From contig JBCBQC010000098.1 in NCBI GenBank assembly GCA_039820405.1, forward strand, positions 1 to 23,221: a stretch of 23,221 nucleotides of DNA, written 5' to 3'. How positions within the stretch are numbered: the first letter of the stretch is position 1; every line of letters begins with the position of its first letter. Source of the DNA: CALLVY01 sp937899855 (lineage in GTDB: Bacteria > Bacteroidota > Bacteroidia > Chitinophagales > Saprospiraceae). This document shows positions 1-6,898 of the stretch, in pieces. The translations under genes were made by a program, and so were the position numbers. Below the pieces are notes generated by a model, which saw only the letters and a list, made by a program, of their open reading frames with translations, searched no databases and was not told where the DNA came from.

Positions 1-2
1 CA

Positions 3-386
3 TTCCCGCTAGAGCCACGAAACGTGAAGGAGTTACTTATTTCGTATATTGATAACAATATTAGTGAAATAAAAAATGAGCTTTCACTGCATTTCGATAG
101 TAGAGAGGTTGAACTACTTTTTATGGAAGTTTTCCCGTTCATTGCGGAGAATCCTGATATTAATTATATGCGATTGCATAATGAGATTGACTCTCTCAAG
201 TTCTCTCTAGATTCTGGGAAGATAATTGAGATACTTTACTATTATTCTCTATTGGCCTACAAGGACTTAGAGACTGGAAGATTATATTTTCATTATAGAG
301 AAAATCCAACCTTTCATACTTATGATAAGCAAAAAATGAGTATCACATTACCTAAATTGATCTACCACCATTACATGAAAATTTAA
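3..386 (+). CDS. C-terminal part of an unidentified AT-rich protein (5'-truncated)
   Basis: The reading frame is open from base 3 to the TAA at 384-386. A GTG at base 24 could start a 120-residue protein, but the frame continues upstream without a stop and reads plausibly as protein (Pro-Leu-Glu-Pro-Arg-Asn before Val-Lys-Glu), so I read this as the tail of a longer gene beginning outside the window. The protein is rich in Ile, Leu, Asn, Glu and Tyr, is predicted mostly helical, and has no signal peptide or membrane helix. It ends with an aromatic stretch around LYFHYRENP. The helical tail with a late FHYR-type motif reminds me of C-terminal regions of P-loop ATPases of the Sll1717 type, but this is only a resemblance. 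Base composition is much more AT-rich than every gene from 632 onward except the nuclease at 9451, suggesting acquired DNA. Confidence 0.55.
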   Translation, partial: FPLEPRNVKELLISYIDNNISEIKNELSLHFDSREVELLFMEVFPFIAENPDINYMRLHNEIDSLKFSLDSGKIIEILYYYSLLAYKDLETGRLYFHYRENPTFHTYDKQKMSITLPKLIYHHYMKI

Positions 387-631
387 ATACTAAACCACAC
401 TTGTTCTAATATTTTCATGTAAGAATTAAATCTGTTTCACTGATATTTGCTAGTAATCCTACTAGAAATAAAGATTAAGGTAGAATGTGTTGTAGCCCTG
501 ATTTGCAAAGGAATAGGAAGGGGAGTCCTTTTATTAACCTGATCCATTGCCGAGAACTAGATTTCTGGTTTAGGTGAAGTCCCCCCACAGGTGGGGGAAA
601 GCATTCAACCCTAGCCGCCGCATCCTTGCCC
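387..631. other. Gene-free spacer with a GC-rich hairpin
   Basis: No credible ORF lies between the AT-rich tail and the lipoprotein stop. Composition changes here from AT-rich (to about 480) to the GC-rich background. Two small inverted repeats are visible: CTAGTA/TACTAG at 450-465 with a 4-base loop, and a strong CCCCCA/TGGGGG stem at 582-597 with loop CAGG. The second sits about 35 bases past the minus-strand lipoprotein stop and could end that transcript, but no T-run follows the stem on either strand, so it is not a standard intrinsic terminator. Confidence 0.5.
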
Positions 632-1003
632 CTAATCCTCCTTCCGTCTCATCTGTATGTTGAAGCCAAACAATTCAAAAGCAATCGCGTCGCATTCGTT
701 TTCGACCACCGCCAGGTCTACCGAAGCCGCCCCGGAGCTGCCACTGGCGTCCAGGGTCAAGGTATCACCGCGGGCCGACCAGCTCTTGGCATTGGTATCG
801 GTACCGACCGAAATGAGGACATCCCCCTCGTCGATCAAGGTGCCATCGCTGCGAAATTCTACTTCGTCACCCAGCAGCTCCCATTCTCCAACCACATTGG
901 AGGACAGGGCGGGCGCCATGCACTCTTCGTCTTCCCGACAGGCGGACAACACCAGAACGGCCAAGGTCAGTAAAAAGAAGGACCAGGTTTTCAAATTTTT
1001 CAT
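632..1003 (-). CDS. Small lipocalin-like lipoprotein
   Basis: A 123-residue predicted lipoprotein. The N-terminus has two lysines, a hydrophobic stretch and a lipobox L19-S-A-C22, so Cys22 should be lipidated after signal peptidase II cleavage. The mature part begins with an acidic segment and then a VVGEWEL motif followed by short alternating strands (EVEFRSDGTL, DTLTLD), the pattern of small lipocalin-like domains common in Bacteroidota. Three further cysteines or charged clusters give no catalytic hint. The gene is divergent from the AraC regulator, with start codons about 120 bases apart. Two ORFs on the opposite strand over the same bases lack any signal or domain pattern. The exact function is unknown; ligand binding at the envelope is only a family-level guess. 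Confidence 0.8.
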   Translation of the reverse strand: MKNLKTWSFFLLTLAVLVLSACREDEECMAPALSSNVVGEWELLGDEVEFRSDGTLIDEGDVLISVGTDTNAKSWSARGDTLTLDASGSSGAASVDLAVVENECDAIAFELFGFNIQMRRKED

Positions 1004-1009
1004 CGCTCA

Positions 1010-1017
1010 TAGTTTTG
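1010..1017 (+). promoter_or_regulatory. Candidate -7 box for the AraC-family gene
   Basis: TAGTTTTG matches the Bacteroidota -7 consensus TAnnTTTG. It would give a leader of about 100 bases before the GTG at 1125. No convincing -33 TTTG is present; only a TTTTC lies about 20 bases upstream. It overlaps the leader of the divergent lipoprotein gene. Confidence 0.25.
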
Positions 1018-1066
1018 GTGACAGAATTTGCATTCCAAGGGCCAAAGCCCTAGCTTCGCAAAGGCC

Positions 1067-1074
1067 CAAAGATA
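1067..1074 (-). promoter_or_regulatory. Candidate -7 box for the lipoprotein gene
   Basis: On the minus strand the sequence reads TATCTTTG, a full match to TAnnTTTG, about 63 bases upstream of the lipoprotein ATG. The -33 element is not clear. Confidence 0.35.
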
Positions 1075-1124
1075 CGGGCCACCTCCCTAAGATGCTGGAA
1101 TCGCCGGGTAAATTTTTCTAGGAA

Positions 1125-1994
1125 GTGGACATCAAACACATCAAATTCGACAACCGCAATCGCCCCCGCTCCGACTTTGACCTGGTGCGCTTGGAAGAAT
1201 TGCTCGACCGCAAAATCGATCACTCCCTCACCCAGACCCACAAAATTGCCTTTTTCAACATCCTCGTCATTACTCACGGCCGAGGTACCCACAACATCGA
1301 CTTTGGGGCCTATCCCTACCAACGCGGTACCCTCCTCACCATCCGCAAAGACCAACTGCAACGCTTCAGTCGAGCCCCCGACGTCGAAGGTTACCTGCTC
1401 CTATTTACCGAGGATTTTCTCGCCAGCCACTACGGCAAAACCGAAGTGCTCCGCGCCTTCCACCTGTTCAACGAACAACTGGCCTCTCCCAAAATTGACC
1501 TGGAACCGGATGAATTTGAGGAAATCCTGGAGTTGGTCAGCATCATCCAACAAGATTACTACCGAGCGGAAGACGAATTCTCGATCGGGATCATCCGCAG
1601 TGCCCTACACCTACTCGTCATGAAATTGTTTCGGTTCAAGGCTCGCCGGGAGGGCAAACTGACGCGGAGCCACTACCTCGACGAGTTTTTGCGTTTACAG
1701 CAACTCATCGAAGGCCACTGTTTTGCCACCAAAAAGGCCCTCGACTACGCCCGGATGATGAATCGAACGACCAAGACGCTCAACAACATTTGCCGCACCG
1801 TACTGGGCAAATCCGCCAAGGCCCTCATCGACGATATCCTCATCACACAGATCAAACGCCTACTCATCAACACCCAGCTGTCGATCACCGAAGTAGCCTA
1901 CACCGCGGGCTTTGAGGAACCCACCAATTTTTACAAGTACTTCAAAAGACACGTCCGTAGCTCACCCGAGGCATTTCGACGGATACACGCCTAG
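1125..1994 (+). CDS. AraC-family transcriptional regulator
   Basis: A 289-residue DNA-binding regulator. The N-terminal half (about residues 1-170) is the cupin-like sensing domain typical of Bacteroidota AraC proteins, with segments such as ITHGRGTHNIDF and GTLLTIRKDQLQRF. The C-terminal ~100 residues carry the paired helix-turn-helix; the second unit is clear around residues 253-275 (ITEVAYTAGFEEPTNFYKYF) and ends with the usual SSPEAFRR. The GTG at 1125 is the only reasonable early start, because an in-frame TAG lies at 1119-1121 and the coding pattern begins immediately (DIKHIKFDNRNRPRSDFDL is typical for this family's N-terminus). No Shine-Dalgarno is seen, as expected for the phylum. 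The next gene, 149 bases downstream on the same strand, is the likely target (inference). The ligand is unknown. Confidence 0.92.
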   Translation: MDIKHIKFDNRNRPRSDFDLVRLEELLDRKIDHSLTQTHKIAFFNILVITHGRGTHNIDFGAYPYQRGTLLTIRKDQLQRFSRAPDVEGYLLLFTEDFLASHYGKTEVLRAFHLFNEQLASPKIDLEPDEFEEILELVSIIQQDYYRAEDEFSIGIIRSALHLLVMKLFRFKARREGKLTRSHYLDEFLRLQQLIEGHCFATKKALDYARMMNRTTKTLNNICRTVLGKSAKALIDDILITQIKRLLINTQLSITEVAYTAGFEEPTNFYKYFKRHVRSSPEAFRRIHA

Positions 1995-2103
1995 CTCGCA
2001 CCGGTGCAACCATCCTCGCTAACCCAAGGCGCTAGGAGCGCAACTTTCCCATTTTTACAGTCCAAAGGCACTTTCTGACGTTTTCCCGCCCTCCATCAAG
2101 GCC

Positions 2104-2111
2104 TACTTTTG
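2104..2111 (+). promoter_or_regulatory. Candidate promoter of the SnoaL-like gene
   Basis: TACTTTTG fully matches the Bacteroidota -7 consensus TAnnTTTG. A TTTTC at 2081-2085 sits at suitable -33 spacing but lacks the final G. Transcription would start near 2118, leaving a leader of about 25 bases before the ATG at 2144. Confidence 0.45.
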
Positions 2112-2143
2112 TACCAGACTTTAACGCGATAAAAAACAACATC

Positions 2144-3019
2144 ATGAAATCGGTATCCCACCTGTTTACGGGGCTGGCCCTGCTCTTACTCGGCCCCTCC
2201 CTTTTTGCACAAGCCACTAAAAATAATGTCACCATGGAATCAACGCACCAAATGACCAACCAAGAAAAAGCCATTGCCGTACTCCACAGCCTCAACACGG
2301 GCGATCCCGGCCCGGTGGCCTACATCAACCCTCAAAAGTACATCCAGCACAACCTCGCGGTCGGCGACGGCCTGGCGGGTTTTGGGGAAGTGATGAAAGC
2401 CGCGCCACTCCAGGGTTTTAAGGCCAAAGTCGTCCGGGCCTTTACGGACGGCGACTTCGTCGTCACCCACACGGAGTACGATTTTTTTGGCCCCAAAGTC
2501 GGCTTTGACGTCTTCCGTTTTGAGCGGGGGCTGATCGTCGAACATTGGGATAACCTCGCTCCCATCACCCCTCCCAATCCCAGCGGAAGAACCCAACTCG
2601 ACGGGGCTACCGAAGTTGGAGATACGGATCGGACCGCCGCCAACAAAGAGGTGGTGAAGGGTTTTGTCAACGACGTACTGCTCGGCGGCCAAGGGGATAA
2701 AATGACGACTTACGTCAATCCCGAGCAATACCTTCAGCACAACTCCGCGGTGGCGGATGGCCTGGATGGCTTGGGGGCTGCCCTTCAGTATTTTACCGAA
2801 AATGGCATGGTCATGAAGTACGATAAAATCCACCGGGTATTGGGCGAGGGCAATTTTGTACTCACCATCAGTGAGGGGCACTTTGGAGCCGGCGCAGGCG
2901 AGCACGTGGCCTTTTACGATCTGTTTAGATTGGACGGAGGAAAAATCGTCGAACACTGGGACGTGATCGAAACCATTCCTCCCCGCTCGGAGTGGAAAAA
3001 TGACAATGGAAAATTCTAA
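2144..3019 (+). CDS. Secreted protein with two SnoaL/NTF2-like domains
   Basis: A 291-residue exported protein. Residues 1-23 form a signal peptide (hydrophobic LALLLLGPSLFAQ). The rest is an internal duplication of a SnoaL-like, NTF2-fold domain. The first copy has the IQHN motif near residue 67 and IVEHWD at 131; the second repeats them near 197 (LQHN) and at 268 (IVEHWD), about 130-137 residues later. YINPQKY and YVNPEQY precede the HN motifs. SnoaL-like proteins include polyketide cyclases and small-molecule isomerases, and many Bacteroidota members are uncharacterised, so a specific reaction cannot be assigned. It lies 149 bases after the AraC regulator with its own promoter candidate, and a strong hairpin terminator follows, so it is probably transcribed alone. 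Confidence 0.87.
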   Translation: MKSVSHLFTGLALLLLGPSLFAQATKNNVTMESTHQMTNQEKAIAVLHSLNTGDPGPVAYINPQKYIQHNLAVGDGLAGFGEVMKAAPLQGFKAKVVRAFTDGDFVVTHTEYDFFGPKVGFDVFRFERGLIVEHWDNLAPITPPNPSGRTQLDGATEVGDTDRTAANKEVVKGFVNDVLLGGQGDKMTTYVNPEQYLQHNSAVADGLDGLGAALQYFTENGMVMKYDKIHRVLGEGNFVLTISEGHFGAGAGEHVAFYDLFRLDGGKIVEHWDVIETIPPRSEWKNDNGKF

Positions 3020-3060
3020 ACCCCGAATGCTGCACTGCACCGCCTTGGGCGCCACTCAGC

Positions 3061-3094
3061 AAGACCATTCCAACGGGATGGTCTTGTGTATTTT
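3061..3094 (+). terminator. Intrinsic terminator after the SnoaL-like gene
   Basis: AAGACCAT at 3061-3068 pairs exactly with ATGGTCTT at 3078-3085. The stem extends inward by a T-G wobble and two C-G pairs around an AAC loop, and is followed by GTGTATTTT. It starts 41 bases past the stop codon. Confidence 0.75.
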
Positions 3095-3173
3095 ATCCCC
3101 CGACCATTTGACTGCCAGCATCCAAAGGCCCGGATTTTTGGGATACGAGCGTTCGCACTCCTCGTGATTTGCG

Positions 3174-3181
3174 TATCTTTC
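3174..3181 (+). promoter_or_regulatory. Weak -7 candidate for the M4 peptidase gene
   Basis: TATCTTTC differs from TAnnTTTG only in the last base. A start site near 3188 would leave almost no leader for the ATG at 3194, which slightly favours the in-frame ATG at 3212. Confidence 0.25.
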
Positions 3182-3193
3182 AACACCTCATAA

Positions 3194-5305
3194 ATGATTC
3201 AATCCTTCGGCATGCGCAAAGTTAGTTTGTCCCTCTTTTTACTGCCCCTCCTCATTGCCCTGGCTTGGCAGCCGGAGTGGCGCCTTCCCACTTTCCCAAG
3301 CCCTAGCGAAGCACCCCCGGCTCGCAAACCCTTCCTGCGTCCAAGCGCCCCCCTCGAACTCCCGGAGGCGCAGATTGCGGCCTGGCTGCGTAGCGAACTG
3401 GGAGCCGGGCCGGAAACCAACTTCGTACTGCGCCGCCGCTATACCGACCGGCTGGGGATCGAACACCTGCGGTACGCCCAAACCTACCGCGACCTGCCGG
3501 TGCAGGACGGCATCCTGATGGTCCATCGCCGTGGCCAAACCCTACTGTCGGCCAACGGGGAATTTTACCCCGGGGTTGACCTCGTCCCCACCGTCCGTTT
3601 GGAGCCAGGGGTGGCTATGGAACGGGCGAAGGTGGCGCTGGGGCCAGTCGACTGGGCCTGGGCGGATGCTGAGTTCCCGGAGCCCGAGCTGCGGATCGTC
3701 CGAACCGAGGCGGGGTACCGTTGTGCTTACAAAATTGAACTGTTTGCCCAAGAACCCCTGATCCGGAAGTGGCTATTTGTTGACCCTGTCGACGGAGCCA
3801 TCGTCGCCGAGCGAGACCAACTGACCCACCTGACCGTACCGGGCGTGGCCGAGTGCTTCCACCACGGTCGGCAAACCATCTGGGTGGATAGCTTGGCGCC
3901 CAACGAATTTGTGCTCCGCGACTTTAGCCGGGGGGCCGATGTGATTACCCTCGACCTGAATGGCAGCTCGGACTTTAGCAGTGCCGTCGATTTTGTGGAT
4001 ACGGATAATTTCTGGGACACCACCACCGACTTGGACAACGCGGCTTACGACGTTCACTGGGCGGTGGGCTTGATGTACGATTACTTTCTCGAAGTCCACG
4101 GCTGGGATTCTTACGACAATCAGGGATCCGCCCTGGTGAGCCACGTTCACCACAGCAATCGGTTTAACGCCAGTTGGAACGGCAGTTCGTTCCAATTTGG
4201 GGATGGGGATGGCAACTTCTTCAAGCCCCTCACCGCGATGGAGGTCGTCGGGCACGAATTGATGCACGCTTATACCTCTACGGTGGGTTGGAATAATTCT
4301 AACTTCGAAACGGCTTCGCTCAACGAGGCTTACAGCGATATTTTTTCGGTCATCCTCGAATTCAACCTCAACCCCGGTACCGCCAATTACTTCATCGGCG
4401 ATATGGTGACGGTAAGTGGGGAGGCGCTGCGGAACATGGAAGATCCCAAGTCGATCGATCATCCGGATACCTACCAAGGCCAATTCTGGAGCAGCACCGA
4501 CATCAACGCGAACTCCGAGATCCTCAATCATTGCTTTTACCTCCTGACCCAAGGAGGAGGTGGTACCAATGACAATGGCGATGCTTACACCGTGGAGCCG
4601 CTGCTGATGTCCGAGGTGGCCGACATCCTGTTTCGCACCATGACGGTCTATCTCCCCCCTGCTTCCACCTTTGCGGACGTTCGTCGCTTTGGCATCCAAT
4701 CCTGTATTGACCTTTACGGTCCTTGCAGTGGGCAGGAAATTCAATTTACCAACGCTTGCTACGCCGTGGGGCTCGGGGCTGCCTACGCGGGTCCGCCGCT
4801 TACCACCATCGAGTGGACGGGGGATACTTCGGTCGAGGTCGATCTGGCTTTTTCTTCCAACGCCACGATGGCCAGTACCTGGGCTTGGGATTTTGGGGAT
4901 GGTAACACCTCTGTCGAGGAAAGCCCCATTCACCGTTATCAGTCGCCGGGGACCTATTCGGTGCGTTTGTCCGCCAGCTACCCGGCCAATTGTGTCCAGT
5001 CCGATACCCTCTTGATCGATATTGCGCCCCTTACGGCCCTACGCGAACCCGAGACTGGGCAGCCGAGCGTGTTTCCCAATCCCGCTCGTGGCCAGCTGTT
5101 TGTCACCCTCGCTTCCGAAGCTGCGCTGCGCCGCATTCGCCTGTTCGACGTTCGGGGACAGTACCTCGCCACGGTCCCCCACCGGCCCACTGCGTCCGAT
5201 ACCTACGCGTTGGACCTGACGAGCTGGCCCGCCGGTATCTACCTGCTCGAAATGAGGACGACCACGGGGGAGGTATTTTACCACAGATGCTACTTGGGTC
5301 GCTAG
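3194..5305 (+). CDS. Secreted M4 (thermolysin-like) metallopeptidase with PKD domain and T9SS sorting domain
   Basis: 703 residues (numbered from the ATG at 3194). The ATG at 3212 (residue 7) gives a cleaner signal peptide, MRKVSLSLFLLPLLIALAW, and may be the true start. The order is: signal peptide; FTP/PepSY-like propeptide (about 55-215, with RYAQTYRDLPVQDG); M4 catalytic domain (about 230-525); PKD domain around W565 (WDFGDGNTS and PGTYSVRLSAS); and a C-terminal type IX sorting domain from about residue 626 (FPNPARGQLF to GIYLLEM). The zinc site is intact: H354-E-L-M-H358 and E378 in NEAYSD. Oddly, the loop that normally supplies the transition-state histidine (thermolysin His231, usually within VHxNSG) reads DINANSEIL, with Asn438 in the His position. 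The enzyme should be exported by Sec and delivered to the surface or medium by T9SS. Family placement is firm; catalytic competence is doubtful. Confidence 0.93.
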   Translation: MIQSFGMRKVSLSLFLLPLLIALAWQPEWRLPTFPSPSEAPPARKPFLRPSAPLELPEAQIAAWLRSELGAGPETNFVLRRRYTDRLGIEHLRYAQTYRDLPVQDGILMVHRRGQTLLSANGEFYPGVDLVPTVRLEPGVAMERAKVALGPVDWAWADAEFPEPELRIVRTEAGYRCAYKIELFAQEPLIRKWLFVDPVDGAIVAERDQLTHLTVPGVAECFHHGRQTIWVDSLAPNEFVLRDFSRGADVITLDLNGSSDFSSAVDFVDTDNFWDTTTDLDNAAYDVHWAVGLMYDYFLEVHGWDSYDNQGSALVSHVHHSNRFNASWNGSSFQFGDGDGNFFKPLTAMEVVGHELMHAYTSTVGWNNSNFETASLNEAYSDIFSVILEFNLNPGTANYFIGDMVTVSGEALRNMEDPKSIDHPDTYQGQFWSSTDINANSEILNHCFYLLTQGGGGTNDNGDAYTVEPLLMSEVADILFRTMTVYLPPASTFADVRRFGIQSCIDLYGPCSGQEIQFTNACYAVGLGAAYAGPPLTTIEWTGDTSVEVDLAFSSNATMASTWAWDFGDGNTSVEESPIHRYQSPGTYSVRLSASYPANCVQSDTLLIDIAPLTALREPETGQPSVFPNPARGQLFVTLASEAALRRIRLFDVRGQYLATVPHRPTASDTYALDLTSWPAGIYLLEMRTTTGEVFYHRCYLGR

Positions 5306-5326
5306 TACCAGGGCCGCCCGATCGCC

Positions 5327-5416
5327 AAATTTTTTCCTTCTCCACAGGTTCCCTTCCGCCAATGATAAAGTGCTGGGGCTAATGGCGTTAGAAATTAAAT
5401 TTTTCCATTCTCCACA
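5327..5416. repeat. Pair of 20-base direct repeats upstream of the MFS gene
   Basis: AAATTTTTTCCTTCTCCACA (5327-5346) and AAATTTTTCCATTCTCCACA (5397-5416) agree at 18 of 20 positions and are exactly 70 bases apart, in the 252-base spacer before the MFS gene. They could be paired regulator sites or a local duplication. No clear TAnnTTTG box was found in this spacer. Confidence 0.45.
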
Positions 5417-5557
5417 AAAACCAATTGTGCGGGTGTGGCCCGCTGGGGGACCCGAAAAATAAGGGCACCGAGGGCGGAACTATTCCCCTTTTGCAGAAGT
5501 TCTAAAAACCTACTGACCTTGGTACGACGCGATTTTTCAACCTCAAAAACTCCTGCC

Positions 5558-6826
5558 ATGTTTCGCAAAGCTCTACAACTCTATCGCAATTCTTTCGCGG
5601 GTTTGTCGCAGTCGATCTGGCTCTTATCCTTGATCACCCTGGTCAATCGGAGTGGAACGATGGTCATTCCCTTTCTCACCCTTTACCTAACGACCACCCG
5701 GGGCTTCAGCCTCATCGAAGCGGGCTGGGTGATGGCTTGCTTCGGCTTGGGCTCCATCCTGGGGACTTTGGTGGGGGGGCGCTTGACCGATCGAGTGGGG
5801 CACTATCCGGTGATGTTTTGGTCTTTACTCGCCAGCGGTTTGATGTTCTTCGTGCTCCAACAAATGCATGAGCTTTGGTCGATCTGTCTGACGATCTTTG
5901 TGCTGACCACCATCTCGGATGCCTTCCGGCCCGCCATCATGGTGTCTATCGCCAGTTACAGCAAACCCGAGAACCGGACCCGTTCTTTGTCCCTCATCCG
6001 TTTGGCGATCAATCTGGGTTTTGCCATTGGTCCCGCCATCGGGGGAATGATTGCGGTGGGAGCGGGTTACGATTGGCTGTTCTGGATCGACGGAATGACC
6101 TGTATCAGTGCGGCCCTGCTCTTTCGAATGGCCTTGGTGGAAAAGGCGGATGCCGAAGCAGAGATGGAGCCAACCAATCCGGCGAGTGAGGCCCGTACGG
6201 AAGGGAGCGTCCCCTCGGCTTACCGCGACCGCCCCTACTTGTTTTTCTTCTTGATGATCTTCTTGTCGGGTTTCGCCTTTATTCCCTTTTTCTCGGCGGT
6301 CCCCCTGTATTTTCGGCAGGACCTCTTGCTCAACGAGGCACAGATCGGTTGGTTGATGGCGATGAATGGTTTGTTGATCGCGCTGGTGGAAATGCCCTTG
6401 GTCTTCGTGTTGGAGGGGCGCTATCGGCACCTCAAGATTGTGGCGGTGGGAACCCTGCTGATCGGTCTGGCCTACCTGCTGTTTAACGTGGTGGGGCTGG
6501 CCCTACTGGGAGCGGTACTCGGCGTGTTAGCCATCACCATTGGGGAAGTGCTCAACATGCCCTTTGCCAATACCTTCGCCCTCAATCGGTCCCAACCCGG
6601 TAACCGGGGAGCATACATGGCGATTTACGGCAATGCCTATTCGGTGGGCCACGTACTGGCCCCCATGCTGAGTTTGCAAATCGCCGAGCACTTTGGGTTC
6701 AACGTCCTGTGGTACCTACTTGCTCTGGTTTGTATGCTTTCTGCGGTGGGTACGGTATTGCTGGAGCGGTCTTTGGCCCGCCAGCGAAGTCACCGAGCGT
6801 TGGACCGCGAATTGGACTACGTCTAA
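5558..6826 (+). CDS. Major facilitator superfamily exporter (DHA1-like)
   Basis: A 422-residue polytopic membrane protein with about 12 hydrophobic helices in two halves, separated by a charged cytoplasmic loop near residues 195-225 (EKADAEAEMEPTNPASEA). MFS motif A is clear between helices 2 and 3: G73-G-R-L-T-D-R-V-G81. The N-terminus (MFRKALQLYRNSFAGLSQSIW) is a typical short cytoplasmic lead before helix 1. The frame is open back to an ATG at 5435, but that extension is basic, low in hydrophobicity and unlike the family, so 5558 is preferred. These transporters use the proton gradient, and the DHA1-like pattern suggests drug or metabolite efflux; the substrate cannot be read from sequence. 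The gene is monocistronic and converges on the GH3 gene. Confidence 0.9.
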   Translation: MFRKALQLYRNSFAGLSQSIWLLSLITLVNRSGTMVIPFLTLYLTTTRGFSLIEAGWVMACFGLGSILGTLVGGRLTDRVGHYPVMFWSLLASGLMFFVLQQMHELWSICLTIFVLTTISDAFRPAIMVSIASYSKPENRTRSLSLIRLAINLGFAIGPAIGGMIAVGAGYDWLFWIDGMTCISAALLFRMALVEKADAEAEMEPTNPASEARTEGSVPSAYRDRPYLFFFLMIFLSGFAFIPFFSAVPLYFRQDLLLNEAQIGWLMAMNGLLIALVEMPLVFVLEGRYRHLKIVAVGTLLIGLAYLLFNVVGLALLGAVLGVLAITIGEVLNMPFANTFALNRSQPGNRGAYMAIYGNAYSVGHVLAPMLSLQIAEHFGFNVLWYLLALVCMLSAVGTVLLERSLARQRSHRALDRELDYV

Positions 6827-6833
6827 AAAAACG

Positions 6834-6864
6834 GCCGGGATGAAGTCATGCGCTTCCTCCCGGC
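6834..6864. terminator. Bidirectional terminator between convergent genes
   Basis: GCCGGGA at 6834-6840 pairs exactly with TCCCGGC at 6858-6864, and GAAG (6842-6845) pairs inside with CTTC (6853-6856). The stem is preceded by seven A's (a T-run for the minus strand) and followed by TTTAT on the plus strand. It begins 8 bases past the MFS stop and lies 35 bases beyond the minus-strand GH3 stop, so it can serve both genes. Confidence 0.8.
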
Positions 6865-6898
6865 TTTATCTAGCTTTATTACAATGTTGGGGTATCGT

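Noticed and set aside
626..1121. Plus-strand frames opposite the small lipoprotein
   Set aside because: They have no signal peptide or domain, while the minus strand gives a clean lipobox and a lipocalin-like pattern with a -7 box upstream.
3773..4933. Minus-strand frame of 386 codons over the M4 peptidase
   Set aside because: The plus strand has HExxH, PKD and T9SS signatures; the opposite frame shows none and is a by-product of GC-rich codon use.
5435..5557. Upstream extension of the MFS gene to the ATG at 5435
   Set aside because: The extra 41 residues are basic and unstructured, do not match MFS N-termini, and would overlap the spacer; the ATG at 5558 gives a normal lead into helix 1.
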